From Sphagnum compactum (lineage: Eukaryota; Bryophyta; Sphagnopsida; Sphagnales): a stretch of DNA of 64,000 nucleotides. Shown here in pieces: positions 26,988 through 40,650 of the stretch. How positions within the stretch are numbered: position 1 is the first letter of the stretch; each line of letters opens with the position of its first letter. The stretch lies in the NCBI GenBank assembly GCA_965153455.1, contig OZ234494.1:3348001-3412000 (forward strand), in the 5' to 3' direction. The translations under genes and the position numbers were made by a program. The notes below the pieces were generated by a model. It did not search any database. It was given only the letters and a program-made list of their open reading frames with translations, and was not told the DNA's origin.

Positions 26988-28559
26988 TCACCGGTTGAAG
27001 GAATGCACAAATCCAAGCAATGCGTTAACCTCACGATCTTCTGACTGATACTTTACAACTGAGCTACTGTTAGCTGGGAAGAAGAGAATTGTGGGAAAAC
27101 TCTCCAGCTGCAAATATTGCTTTGCATAAGGCTTATTATCACCATCTGCCTGGAACTTGGCAACCTGTTGCCGCCCCCACCCTCACCCCCATGCAAAAAA
27201 TCCACGGACTTTAGACTTATTTATAACAAGTGTGGGTTGAAGACTATCAAATTTCAAAGGTTTTTCAAAAGGGGTTTGTTTCCATGCTATGGATTTTACA
27301 CGTATGCCATTCAGCACTATGACAATTGCGTATTATATAAGCATGGATTTTCGGAGGGCCTTAAGAGGTCGTAATGCTCTTGTACCATAGTGCCATGCCA
27401 TGTATCATAGACATTGTAATTAGTGTTGCTAATTAAAAACCTAATCCTGAATTTTAAAATGGAATGAAATATTTTACTCACGAAGACATCTGAGTGTTGA
27501 AGACGTTGTGCAACCATGTTGAATGCTGGTTCCATGGCCTGTATACACAAATTTTACACAAACCCAACTCCCCAAATCCCTTCAAACTCCACACCCATTA
27601 TTGTCTCCAATTCTAAATCCTGTTTACAGGGTTGGGACTTTGAACCCTTTCAGTTGCAGGATCAGAACTCACTTTCTTAACCTCTAGAGAATGCGTGCAG
27701 CTGGCAGCTTCTATATCAAAGCTCATAATTCTATGTGACTCTTAGAATTCTCAAATTTCAGAGTTGGGTTCAGAACAATCTTCATGGTAATTCTCCTTTT
27801 CTTCTTTTGGAAAGGTAGTAGTCCTGGGGCATGCATGTGCACACAGATACCTAGGTGGCTTGTGTTTTCATCTATTGAAAAAGGAAAACTGAAAATTGTT
27901 GTAAGGGGAAGAAGACAGTGAACCTGACAGTAGGTGCACCAGGGTGCATACAGTACCACCAACCAGGGTTTGGATCTATGGCTTGTGGCCAAGGCGTCAA
28001 TCTCATCCAGATTCAGCTGCATCACACGGCTACTGCCAAACAAATCCTCATTTCTAGAGTGCTGCTGCTGCTGCTGCTGCTGTTGCGGTGAGCTTGTATG
28101 CTGGGTGGAGTCATTAGCATTGCCTACCGTGTCAAAATTTTGTGAAGAATTGCCATGATCCTCATACGTATGATGCTCATGCAGTTGATAATCCTCATTA
28201 TGCAATTGTTGACTTGGTTGTTGTTGCTCGTAATGGCTATGGACATGATGGGCAGCAGGACTTGAGTGGTGGTGGCCATCATGATGATGATCATGGTGTG
28301 CAGCATGAGCAGCATGAGAGCCTGAGTGATGTGAGTGACTTGGCTCACCGTTATCATCAGAAAACAAAAAAGCTTCATCCCGATTGTCATGATGTGTCGA
28401 GTGATGGTGGTGATGCTCCTCCTCCTCATCCAGATGTCTGTGATGATTATGAGCTGCATTATTATAGTCATCTGAATCGTCATACAAGTTGTCATCATAA
28501 TCAGGTCTTTCTTCTGATGGATATGGGTTTCCATACTCATCAAAGTCCCACACTGACAT
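26988..28559 (-). CDS. Histidine-rich protein with APS-reductase-type thioredoxin-like domain (3 exons)
   Basis: Minus-strand exons 28559-27924, 27538-27482 and 27164-26988 join in phase 0 to 289 aa. Residues 1-36 are acidic and aromatic (MSVWDFDEYGNPYPSEE). Residues 37-157 are extraordinarily rich in His with Asp, Glu, Ser and Ala. Residues 159-166 are a polyglutamine run encoded by CAG repeats. From about residue 177 a thioredoxin-like domain follows, with WLVVLYAPWCTYCQ, AMEPAF, VAKFQADGD, LESFPTILFFP and a final VKYQSEDREV. This matches the C-terminal glutathione-dependent domain of plant plastid APS reductase, whose CPFC active site is CTYC here. The PAPS/APS-reductase domain is missing, and upstream lie GA and CA microsatellites rather than more exons. 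Disulfide reduction is implied by the fold and metal binding is a guess from His content. No plastid transit peptide is obvious. Confidence 0.82.
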
Positions 28560-28774
28560 CTTTCCCCACCACCACCCTCCTCCTTCTCCTCCTCCTCCTC
28601 CTCCTCTTCTTCGTCTTCACACCACCTCCAAGACAATGTTGCATCTTGAAGTTCCAAACGTTGTCTCCACCTGATGACAATCACAACAGAATACAATACA
28701 CCGCACCATTCCAGAACCCTCCTTGATGTTGCTGGTCTATGGATATGGAAATGTATATGGATATGCCAGATAGG

Positions 28775-28840
<66 letters not shown>

Positions 28841-29120
28841 ATCCCCTTTGACCTTTGGAGGTCCTATATTGCATTGCACCTCTTCACTCCTCACTCCCCC
28901 ACCCCCCTCACAAAAGATCTACCCTACCATCTTTCTGCAGCAGCACTGTTCAGATCTGATGGATGAAAGCTCTAGTAGATACAGACCATTTGTAATCAGA
29001 GTTCCAGTGATCAAGCAGGTGCCCATGATCAAATTACTAAGATCATCTCATGTCTTACTCAATACCATACGCTGGAGAAAACATTGTTCATGGTAAATGA
29101 AAGAGTCCAAGGATGATGGG
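28560..29120. other. 5' flank of the histidine-rich thioredoxin gene, with CT and CA microsatellites
   Basis: On the plus strand (CT)n runs from about 28778 to 28815, followed at once by (CA)n to about 28841. A CTC-rich tract lies at about 28578-28612. Read from the minus strand these are GGA, GT and GA tracts upstream of the ATG at 28559 and so likely belong to its leader or promoter. Confidence 0.6.
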
Positions 29121-29129
29121 ATGGGTGTT

Positions 29130-29440
29130 GAGCCATCCCTGTGATTTTTGTTGGGGCCTTGAATGCATGCATGTCCCAATTGTATTCCCTTGCGGCTGGT
29201 GAGGAAGGAGGCACACATGTTCATTAATAGATCATTCAAAGTAGTTGTGTGTTTGATGTCTTTTTGGGTAGTATAAGCATCATTGACATGCATCATGCCA
29301 AATGTGGGAACCTTGAGGATGCGTGGTGAACACATTTGATGGGATGCTTATGAACAACAATGTGGTCTCTTGGATGATTATGCTTGAGATTGCCATGCAT
29401 GGGGAATCATGAAGAAATTATGCTTCATTGTGTGTGACAA
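29130..29440 (+). pseudogene. Fragment of a pentatricopeptide repeat (PPR) protein
   Basis: Reading the plus strand and allowing frame changes gives LNACMSQLYSLAAGE, then IIQSSCVFDVFLGS, then IIDMHHAKCGNLEDAW, then NNNVVSWMIMLEIAMHG. This is the order and spacing of PLS-class plant PPR proteins (LNAC, VFVG, DMYAKCG, A-VF, NVVSW). In-frame stops and a frame break after LEDAW show it is dead. Only about two repeats remain. Confidence 0.7.
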
Positions 29441-32400
29441 AAGCTCTAAGAGATAGGTTTAGAATATTGGAACGTTACTGGGAAGATTACTGGGAAGATA
29501 GGTTGTGTAGTATGATGTCAAGGAAACAATTTTTTATCACCATAGCAAGAAGTCAATCATTTCATTTGGGCTCATAAGCATTCAGGTTTCGTAGTTCTCC
29601 ACTCTATGTTTTCATAAATTAGCAAAGTTGTACCACAAGTCTACTATAGTTATGAGGTAATCACATATCAAGGGATGATGCCAATGACACCTTCTTGATC
29701 ATGGTCCTTGTTCTCCCAAGGATTATATCGGTCATGGCACCAAGTTCTTGCTTTCTCAATGATGCACCAATAAGCTTCGTGGTGCAATTGGATTTTAACA
29801 ACATATTTGACAATTTGTTGACTGAAAGTCATAATGAATTGTTAGAAGCCAATACATTCAATTTCATTGTGAAAACAAAAGGTTTGTTGGATGTGGAATT
29901 AAGCCCTCACATAATCATTGAATGTCACTTCATCATTCAGCTTTTGTTGTTTATTGTGATCCCACACATTCCTTATTTGTTTGTTCTCCTTATGCTAGAC
30001 ATCAATGCAATAGCATGCTTTCACACAATGTTGATTTGGTCATTTGTTTGCACCACTTGTCTATGGTTGCAACCAATGTTTCAATTTTAGATGTAATTTG
30101 CTACAAACGCAATGTAGTCCTTCCTTCAAGGTACATGGCAAATGACATTGTTCTTTGATATGATACATTACTTGCACATGATTGTTGCATTATGTATCTC
30201 AACATGAATGTAATTCATGTGTAGTGTTTTGGAAGGGTGGAGAAGATGATTATTATAAAAAATTGAAAGTATAATGACATAATAAATTCCATGACTTTAG
30301 TCTAAGGTTGCAAGTGGCAAGGCCTTCGCATCTTGTACTACTTGGACATGATGTTTATAGTAATGAATATTCACAATAAATTTTTTACACAAAATGTGGT
30401 GAAAAAAATGCAAAAAGATATAAAATGTGATTTGGAGTTAGAAAAATTTGACCATATTTATGACTTTCGTAATGACCTATCAACATTTCCTTATATATTT
30501 GAAGGGCATTTAAAATCCTTAATATTCCCTCTTGATGTTGGAGGTCATATTATGTTTATGGACATGCGCTTACATTTTGAAATGGCTTGTCATTATTTTT
30601 TTGTGCAACAAATAGGATCTTGGCCATTTAGATATGGAAAACAAAGGCTAACATGTCATTATGCATGTTAATGCTCTTCAATGAGGCGTTACCAAATTTT
30701 TGCACCTACCTTTGGCTATCACCTTGTACATGCACATTATTCTATTATCACTTGTAATCAATCTAACCTCATGTGATGGTTGTTGCCCCACCTTAACTAT
30801 GCATTCATTGATGCTATGTTTGAATGCAAAGTGCTTCTAATTATTTTGCCTAACTCATACTGCATGCACATATAAGGGGAAAATATCCTCCATGAAAATT
30901 GGTCAAAATGGGGTGTTGTAATGCAAGAATTGTGTTTGAAAGGAGGTATGTAGAAAAGCACAAGGAGGGCACTACCTCATTTCATTTGTGTTTTGTTGGA
31001 TATGTGCAAGAAGATGCATCAACCACTCTATGCATGTGGGAAATGGATTTTATTTTTTTTAAATTCATGTCATGATGTCACATGACTTGCCCTGTGTTAG
31101 ACATAATTGATGAATTTGATACATGTGGTTATGTGAATACCCCTTGAATGTGTTGCATAAAAAGTATGAACAAGGTTGAATGAAAGGGTATGTGCACAAC
31201 ATGATCAAAAGTCATAAAATAAGGAATGTTTGAAGTTGAGGAATAGAACTTTTAAGCATGTGACAAGTACATGTAGGATTCTCATATCACAAACTCATAA
31301 AGTTTGAGATGCAAAAGAGGACATTATGCTGAAAAATATATTGGGAGGAGTCACAAAAAGAATTGAGCTAGGCCTATTATTTGGAATTTGGATCACTACT
31401 ATGTCCTAATTAAGACATGTTTTGCTAAACTATAATTCAATATTTTTCGAAGTTCAAATGTTTGTGTTATGGGATATGTTGGTTGTTCATATTTTTCTAT
31501 TTTTGACATGTCGTCCATACCATTTATATTTTATAGATGGTTGAAAATTGAAACCATTCATTCTTCAAATAAGTCTTGAATTATTTTTTTTGTTGTACAT
31601 CATAAAATGACAAACAAACAAAATTGATAATTAAATGACATTTAATCATCTGATTGAATATTTGAATTGTGTTCCCAATGTGTTTATTTATTTTTAAAAA
31701 TCCATGGCCTTTTACAACATTTATGTTTTCATTTGCAATTATGCCTCAAATGTAATTCATATTGGAAATATTCAATAAGTGGGCATAACTTTGAAATGTA
31801 CTTACACAAACATTGATAATTTGAAAAATTGAACAGGGGTTTAAACCTTTTTTGATATCTTTATGTTATATGACACGTGGTGTAAAATTTTCTAATGAAA
31901 ATAAATGTCAAATTGTCTTTAACAATGTAAAAGGTATTTAATTAAAATTTTGTTACCAATAATGTATAATACACTTGTATGTTAAGCTTTTACACATTAC
32001 TATATATAGGGCTCGTTCATGGTTGGGATTCCAAAAAAATAGGAAAAAGATATTGTAGATTTTTTTAACTTAGTTTTTACAAATAAAATTTACATGAAAC
32101 AATCTAAATGAAAAAATTTGAATAGTCCAAACTAGGATAATTCATTTGGTGATGATGATTTTTCACATGTGTACGTTATTATGCATACAAACTTTGGTTC
32201 AAACCCAAAAATGTAAATAATGTTTGAATAAAATTGCAAGAACAATTTGATTATTTTTTTGGCCTAATTATTTCTTGCACATGTGATCTACATTTTGAGT
32301 TACAACTTTAGAGATACACAAAATCAACCAAATGGCAAAAAGAAAAGTTATTTTCCTTGCAACCTCAAAGATTGAATTTTGTTACTTTCAAAAGTCTCAT

Positions 32401-34985
32401 TTGGTTTATTATGTAATCAAATGCACCCAATGAACATGGCCAAACATATATGTAAGCATTATTTATTCAAAAAAATTTGACATCAATTGCATTATTTAAT
32501 TCACTAATTTTAATTCCTTTTACAACGAGGTGCAATTAGACACTTGATATAATTAGTCTAAAGGATTCAAAAGGTCATTTACATAATGTTCAAATTATTC
32601 AAAAAAACATTTATATACTATTCAAATTATAACATGTTCAAGTTATTTTGAACCTAGGGTGTTAACTTTAAAGTTCAAGCTATGGGATATGATATGTCCA
32701 CTACCTTATCTAACTCACACCTTACACTCATACTATCTATGGGAAAATTATAATGCACTTGATCAAACATGCTTTGAACATTAGTATATTGAATATGAAA
32801 CTTTTAAAACACCTTTTAAAGCATGACCCCTAAACACAATATAGTTCAAAAATTATTCAAAATTAATCAAATTTTAAAACAAAATAAATAACGTTCCGTC
32901 AATATATACGTTACAGGTGAATGTAGATTTGAATAGGAAAATTTTAATTTAAAGAATGGTTTACAACATGTTTGTAGAATTCGGCCTTAATAAATAACTT
33001 GATGTCAAAAACCAATGTGCATGTGCATTTTTCCTTCTCAATGGTCGTTGTCTTACATGTCCATCATCATTTGAAAACCTTATAATCGTAGATTCACAAA
33101 AAATATACCTAAGTTCCAAACACATCCTGTTGTTTTTGTCAACACCATAAGTTCAATCACAAGATGTAGAAACATGTGAGATCTTTTTTAGTATATTTGG
33201 AGATAACCTTTAATCTTGGGTAGTTCTCACTTTTTTATTTTGAGAACCATTGGTTTTAGTTCAATAAACCAAAATTGAAAACATCTTCTTGGAAAAAAAA
33301 TCACTGTATTTTGAATACATGGTTGGGGTATTATGAAAAATACATTGGTGGATGAATTTTTTTAGAAAATTCACAATTGGTGTAGATAAAAAGATAATAA
33401 TGCATAAAACAACATGCCCAATAGTCATATTCAAAGCTTTACATGTTTGCACATTAGGCACAATTATAAACAAGGAGATGAAATTACTGAAAGTTAAAGG
33501 AAAGAAAAATATTAGTTTCATCATAAGAACTAAGTGTTTTAAACGTCACATGCAAAATATTGACTTAAAAAGGTAACCTTAAAAATTATGCACAACAAAA
33601 TTGAAAATTGTGTAAAGAAAATGAAAGTGGAAATAAAATCATGTAAAGCTTGTTTTGATGATGGTAGCTTCTTGTTGGGCCTTGAGTATTGTTGGCCTTA
33701 CTTGGATAGCTTATTACAACTTTCAATATTTTAAGCAAAGAATGGAAAATTGAAAGAAAAAGGAGAAAAGCTAATGAAGCATACAACAACCAAATCAAGG
33801 AAGTCCAAATCAAATTACACTAAAACTTCCATATTCTTAGCCTCCAAAACTCTAATTGGAGTTTTAAGGAGGTATGTTTAGGACTTAACTTCCTTTTCCT
33901 TTTTAACATGATGTTCATTTGTTGTAAATAAGGTTGACAATGAACATCATGAATAATGATTTTAAATTCTAATTTGCATAATGTATTATTCTTGACGGGT
34001 GAATATGATTGATAATAAAATGACATTGTATCATCTAAATAAGGATGGAAAACATGTTTCCTATATTTTCCCATTTTTGAAAATGTTCACAACAATTCAA
34101 AAAAATCATGTTTGATTAGCTTCAAATGTAATTTGTATTGGAAATAACAATTATATGTTTATTGTTCATTTGATAACAAAGCAAAAGATTAAATTCTATA
34201 AAAAATCAATCTAGCATAGTTTTTGTGGAGTAAAAGATAACATTTGAAAGCCAAAACAATAAAATTGACTTTACATTTGAACATTATTTTTGAGTAAAAA
34301 CAATGCAAAAGGAAAATGGAAGAAGGATGAATTGCCATAATCTTGAAGTACACCTAGATGCAAACAAACAAAATTTGAAAAAAACTTGGACATGGGTGCT
34401 AATAAACCAATATCAAAATAAGGTGGTTGCAAGATAAGGTGAATCATTTTTTGTCACACTAAAGGTTTTTGCTAAGTGTTGTACATTAACATCCCATAAA
34501 ATCATTATTATATCAAATTTGCTATTGAATAAAGATTATTGAATTTAATAACAAGAAATCTTTATTAAAAATTACAACATATGTTCCCCAAATATATAGT
34601 AAATGAACTTTTGAAGTTGAAGAATATGGATTTATATGGCTTTATATAAATACATTTTTGTTTATGATTGTAAAAAAAAATCTTATAGGGACTCAATATA
34701 TGATATATGAAAGGAAAAGCAAAATGAATGTAACAACAATGTTTTAAGAAATTAACCCAAAAAAAGGTATGGATTTTTGAATGTTTTAAAATGGACCTTA
34801 TTTTCAAAAGTTCATACTATAATCATTTATTAATGGATTTTAATGTTTTTCTTTGCTTTTAACATGTATTTAAAAAATTCATATAGTTGGGCTTTTATTC
34901 ACATAATCTTTATTAGCTCATTAACTATATTCTACATGTACAAGCAATGATATCACAATAGATTGCAATCTTATCACTACCAAAT
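29441..34985. other. Long AT-rich gene-poor stretch
   Basis: There is no gene I can support. Open frames at 29695-30090 and 30333-30671 on the plus strand encode unremarkable sequence rich in Phe, Ile and Leu that matches no family I know. They may be decayed transposon pieces. The remainder consists of A/T-rich sequence with frequent stops. Confidence 0.5.
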
Positions 34986-34989
34986 GGAC

Positions 34990-35860
34990 TTTTTGACGCG
35001 CTCCCAAGTTCCTTGTTAGACTCAAGTTGGGTCCAAAGAAGTCAAACAGCGGAATTGTTTGAAACTTGGGGCACGCTCCCAGCTTCCAGCACTAAAAGGG
35101 GTAGAGGGGCGTGCTAAAGCTCCGGGATTAAACTAAGGCGAGGGACAAGCTTTACTTAGTTACTCGGACCTGCATCAAACCAACCAACAAGTTGGTTAAT
35201 TCACATTCGAAAGCACTTTCAGTGCTAGGACAAGCCACGGGCGACCCTAGACTCACATGACTCACCACGGCCCGGACTCGGGGGAAGACACCACCTTCCC
35301 CCATATATACTCTCCGTTACTTTGCGACACCTACATCCGAATGGCACTTTTTCCCGGGACTCCCAAGGAGGAGTCCTGAAACAGTCCCGGCTTGGACTCC
35401 CGAGACTTTGGGAGTTCATAACTTCTTGCTCAGACCTCCGATTGTGATAAGGTCTAAAGCAAACTTGTAGCCCTCCTTGAGAGCTTTCCAACGGTGTGTC
35501 ACACTTCACCTGCACACACCGGGGTCAGGTTGATTCCCGACTTTTAGTGGTCGGGAGTCAAACTGGCAATTTGACTCCCAGCCCTTCTTTCCTCCATAAC
35601 TTGTGCTGCAGATGTCCGAATGGCTCATGCGAGGCCATTTTCGACATTACACTTCAAGACCTTTCCAACGGTATAAAGAACACCTCAAGGCAAGGTGTTT
35701 TGACCTTTGCAATCAAACTCTGAGTTTTCGGGAGTCCCGGAAGACTCCCAAGTCCCCATTTTGGGAGTGTGAGTGTCATCCTCACACTCCTTCAAAGTGG
35801 GCTTGCAACACTTTTAATCTATCGGAATTGGTCCACATTAATTTGTAACCATCCAATACC
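34990..35860. repeat. GC-richer segment, probable retroelement-derived (solo LTR candidate)
   Basis: About 870 bases stand out from the AT-rich flanks by base composition and abrupt edges. Motifs GGGAGTCC and GGACTCCC recur in both orientations. Two related sub-blocks of the type CATAACTT...GAGCTTTCCAACGGT lie at about 35417-35495 and 35595-35672. A CATATATACT TATA-like site lies near 35300-35311. Such paired CATAACTT/TTTCCAACGGT blocks are common in plant LTR-retrotransposon LTRs and leaders. No flanking pol genes and no clear second copy are seen. Confidence 0.5.
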
Positions 35861-37685
35861 TTTGTGTTGTGTGGCATATTGGTGTAAAATGTGCCCACAA
35901 AAAACAAATGTCAAATTTTGGGGTGAAAGCACATTACATTGACCCCTTTTGGGCCCCTTTGGGGTGTCACATTGTAGTACTTTCCAAAGACATGCATGTT
36001 TGAGTGTATCTCACCTCAAGCTTTTGAAAGATTTTCATAAATTTTTTGCATATTATGTTAGAAATATAACCTAGGCAAGATATTAGAAATGAAACTATTT
36101 CACTTCATTGGGAGATTGGAGTATATTTGGGAAAATGACTATAGCGTACTTGTGTATTCAAAAATACAAATATATTCCAAAAACAATTTAAATGATTTTA
36201 AATCTTCATGAGAGTTGAAGGTATATTAAGCCATGTCATTTCACATATTTTGAACCAAGTTTGGATACCATGTGACTAATTTGAAATTTTTCATCTCAAA
36301 AAAAGAATTTAAAAAAAAATGCAAAAAATGTGTGATAATTTGATGTTTTGACAAATTAACACATTCACATGGAAGATGACAAACATAGCTAGATGGGCCA
36401 TTTTAAAATTTTCATTAAAATTGATTATTTTAATGACTAATGAAACCTTAAAATTAATATAGTCAAAATGAGACAGTGGCCCTATTTTACCAAATAAAAA
36501 TATACCCATGGATCTTTTAATAAAGATAGTGAAAATTATTATTATTTTAAAAGTAATATTACATAACATTGGTTTTGTATAAATAATATTTGTAGGGCCC
36601 AAAAACCAAAATTGATGCCCAAAATTAAATGTACCATACTTTTGGAACAATTGTAATCTATGTACTATAATACTAGACCCAAAAGTGCCAATGTGCTTTC
36701 ACCTTGTGTTATTTATTTTCAAACAAATGTATATAATAAAAGGCCCATTGAAAAAATGGCATCAATAATATGGGGTGCACTTGTCCATTAACACATAAAC
36801 CATACATAGTTACATTAGAAAATAAATTTAATATTAGTTAGAGTTAATTGGAAAAATGACTTTCAATCTAGATGACATAAGTAATCCATCCCTTCAAACT
36901 TCAAAGATTGGCTTTCATAAGTGTTTATAGCACTAAACTTACCTAGCCCACAATTTTTTTGAACATAAATTAGTAACCCAATTCTTTAGATCTAAAATGA
37001 AGGATCTAGATGTGTCAATTATCTAGCCACACCACATACAAAGAGGTACCTAAGACCTTAAACTTTTTATTTTCTTTCCAATTTGAGTTTCAATTTTTTT
37101 TAAAATGCATAATTATTTCAAACATTTTTTATTTATGTTTTAACAAATAATTTTTTTATATTTAAAATTTTCATTTATAAATGTAAGGAAATAAATGCAA
37201 CCAATGAATGTGTGTGTTTGAAAAATGTCACTATATATTATTTATAAGATTTTTTGTGTTTGCATCAAATTTTCTTATGGAAATTTGATTCGATGTTCTT
37301 TCCTTTCAATGCACTATGGACATAAAGTCAAATCCCAAGGGGGACACTAGTTTTAAAAAGTAGAAAATATGTGAGTAAAAATAGAGGGTGCAATACATTG
37401 GTTGTTGGGTAAAAATTAAAAGTTAATTAGTTAAAAAAAGGTACATTTATTCAAATAATCAATTTAATTATAATATAGGATATGTAATAATATGAAATAT
37501 TGGATAATAATTAATATAGGGTGGTTTGAGCATACATATATATATTAAATAATGAAATAATAATAGGGTGATAAAAAATGGGTTGAACAATTATCTAATA
37601 CCTTTTTAAAAATGGTCGTTTGACACACGTAGATCCCAAACTTTATAGTAAGTGTCCCCCCCCCCCTCCCTCCCCCCCAGAGTCA
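35861..37685. other. AT-rich intergenic DNA
   Basis: The stretch is AT-rich with no coding potential that I can support. It ends with a C homopolymer-like tract at about 37657-37678. Confidence 0.5.
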
Positions 37686-37689
37686 AATT

Positions 37690-38180
37690 TGATTCCTTGA
37701 ATCAGCCTATCTTAAGTGATGTTGTTTGAACATCTTTTAATATTTGTTGATTAATGTGGCCTAGATGCAAATGCCAAATATTAAAATATCTGTTTATATT
37801 TGATGTTGTTGGAATGGTAATAACATTATGCTTTAATTTATTCATGACAACAAGTTTGTGTAAATTGGCTTGTAAAATGCACTCAACAATCTCTAATCTT
37901 TTTTGAATTTATGAATATACAATTACCAAATTTTGTGACAATTTTTTTGTTTACATGATTAACTTGCTTTGTGTAAAATAAGTTTTTCCAAAGCCTAGGC
38001 ACCTCTAACACATTCATCATTTCTTTAACTTTGCCATTACTCAATCTTATGGATATATTGCTTTGTCCAATTATTTGGTTTAGAATTATCATTCAAATAC
38101 ATGACTTGCCCTTTTCCCCACTTATTATATGTCCCAAATGATTTAATATCATGTGACATATGATTTGTGACATAATAATC
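37690..38180 (-). mobile_element. Ty1-copia pol fragment (protease end and pre-integrase region)
   Basis: Reading the minus strand from about 38165 gives SNHMSHDIKSF, the end of the copia protease region. This is followed by ISIRLSNGKVKEMMNVLEVP and RLWKNLFYTKQVN, which match the copia stretch KLSDGTVKEVKNVLYVPGLKKNLLS. No reverse transcriptase is attached and no LTRs were recognised. It is an old fragment, separate from the larger copia remnant at 46-49 kb. Confidence 0.7.
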
Positions 38181-40650
38181 ACACTATTATTCTAATAACT
38201 ATTAATAATTTTGAGTGCAAAAGTATGAAGTTCATTCCAATTACCTATGCTACGTACATGTGTAATAGGTATTGTTGCAACCCTTATTATGGGTGTTATA
38301 GTTTTAGTCTCCACATTGATAAACCATAATTTATTTATTTGAATAATAATGTGAGTCTATGTTTCCAAATTTTGAAAATCAATTCTTTCAAATTTTTGGA
38401 TATGATTTACATCAAGTTTTGGATGATATGCTATTTTTTTTGTTTTATGTTATATGTTGATTTATTCAAAATATGGTTATTGAACAATTTTGAATAATGA
38501 GATTTGAATTTCTGGATCAAATTGGGTTAAATTGAAGATTATAAATGAAAATTTTGATAGATGAATCACCTTTGTTTGATTTATTTATTGTGTTGTTACA
38601 TGTGATGGCTTTCAAAGTTTCTCCTTTTTTCTTTTCTACAAATTTGATCAAGAGTTGGAAAAAACTGTTTCATTTTTGATACAACAATGTTATTAAAGAC
38701 AAGTAATTCAAACTTGACAAAGAAACGCATCTTCGTATAAAGGCTAGTAGAACTGCATATACATGATTGTAGGTTGTTGCAAACTTGAAATTATTAACAA
38801 ATCAATGCATTGCTAGAGTTGGGTTCGGAGTTTATAAAGCTTCATTGTAGATTTGGAGTTTGATATACTCATGAACTTCTCCACTTTTGCAAGGAGTCTT
38901 CTGACATTAAGAAAAAAACAAAAAAATTATAATGCTCTCTTTCATCTCAATGTGCTATCTTTCATTCTTGCTTTCACAAGTGACATCATAAAACTTGATC
39001 ACATGTGCTCATTGCGTTGCTAAACGCTAGCAACGATACTTGCAAGCCTCCATGGCGCCACTGTATTGTATTGCAATTTGGAGGTCAAAGAGAGGCTTTC
39101 TTGACGTGATTGAGCTCTTTTCTACTATGTTGATGCAACAATGGGGAGTACAAAAATATGTCATAATGAATGGGATGTGTCCACTCAGGAGTTCTAGTTT
39201 CTATACAATTATTCACAAGTCTTTTGCACAAAAAATTGTGGCTAAAAGCGCAAGAATAAGCCTTTACTTTCACACCTTGCAAGTCAAAAAAGATGTTGTC
39301 ATTGCTAACATAATTGTCCTTCCAAATACAATTTGTTCATGTGAAGGAATTGAGTATTTTAAACCATAGTTAATGTCCACATTAAGTTTGTCAAACCAAT
39401 TTTATAAAATGAATCATCAAGTTGAACGCATTCAATTTGCAGCATGACCACAAGTGTGACTTTTAACATAAATTAAAGTCAAATTTTGGTACACATAAAA
39501 CATGAGAAGAGAATTACAAGAAATGTAAAAACAAATTCACACTAAATGATATTCATATAAGCATTGAACAAAATCCAAGCAAAATGCCGATGGTTTCAAG
39601 CTACAACATAATGTTTCGCCAAGGGAATGAAAGGTGCAACAAATTGACATACATTAGCTGCAACTGCCTCAACATGAATCACACCTGCTGGGAAGAACCG
39701 GAGATGGGAGGTTTTGTCTCTGTTAGATTTCTGATTCCAAAGTTGAGTTGTCATCCCCGAATCCAGACTATCTGCAAACACTAGTGGCTCTTGAAGGAAG
39801 AGCAGGATATTGGAGAAGAGAAAAGCTCACAATTCCAGATGCCAAACTCACAGTCAAGCAGAAAAGGAAGAGAAAAAATAAAGTCTTTTAAGGACCCTGA
39901 TGCTCCCCCCATCTCAAAAAAAGTCGCGGAGGGACATTCTCCAAATTGAACAAAGCTCAACAACAGCCAAGGAAAACCAAGGCGTGTTCTGTGGATGATC
40001 TGAATAGTTGAGCAGGTCTAGTTGTGCATAATAAATCCTTTTCTGTGTAGATTTGTGTCTTTCAGAACACACAACCTGTAGAAAAATATGTTGGGTTTTA
40101 TGTAGGACCATTGAGATCCAGTAAGCTACAACATCAACCAATGTCTAGACAGACTTGCTGAATGATGATGATGCTTCCATGGTGGTGGAGGCTAGTTGGA
40201 CTGTCCAAATAAATGCATACACTATACACTGACACTGTTAGGTAAATGGTACCTACATCGGACACTTCTACTGACTGGGAAGCCACTGATTTATGAGTTC
40301 CAGACAATCAGTTTTTCAGATGAGTGAATGAGGCAACGACCTGCCCCACTTCTGCAATGCTTTGCATTTCTTTCAAGCAGGTGGAGTACCCAATTAGATG
40401 CAGAAGGGGATGGCTATCAGCTCACAACCTGACACATATATCAGGAGGACAACTGCTGAAAAGGATCATATAGAACAACGTCACAAGGAGAGAGACTCTT
40501 GGCAAACACAAGAAGATGATACAAAATTGCCAGGCTTAATTGAAACTTAGTTTGCTGTCAAGGGTGCAAAGTTGAGACCCCCATGATGCACATGAGTGTC
40601 AAACCAAAGTGATTGTGATAACTACGTTGAACTGGTCATAGCGAAACGCT
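38181..40650. other. Gene-poor DNA
   Basis: Nothing recognisable was found. A 110-codon open frame at 39040-39369 (plus) and shorter ones near 39584-39784 match no known family. Sequence becomes less AT-rich from about 39600 on. Confidence 0.45.

Noticed and set aside
27000-27080. tRNA-like sequence on the minus strand (TAGCTCAGTTGTAAAG... with a GAGGTTAACGC box)
   Set aside because: The segment looked like a tRNA or SINE promoter, but it is coding sequence. In frame it reads SSSVVKYQSEDREVNALL, the end of the APS-reductase-type thioredoxin domain.
28124-28894. 256-codon minus-strand frame rich in Ile, Met and Thr, and a 194-codon plus-strand frame
   Set aside because: Both are alternative readings of the histidine-rich exon and its microsatellite leader. 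The frame used for the thioredoxin gene is the only one continuing into two further conserved exons.
30333-30671. 112-codon plus-strand frame in the AT-rich desert
   Set aside because: It has a plausible composition but no family match, no flanking exons and no regulatory context. It is too weak to call as a gene.
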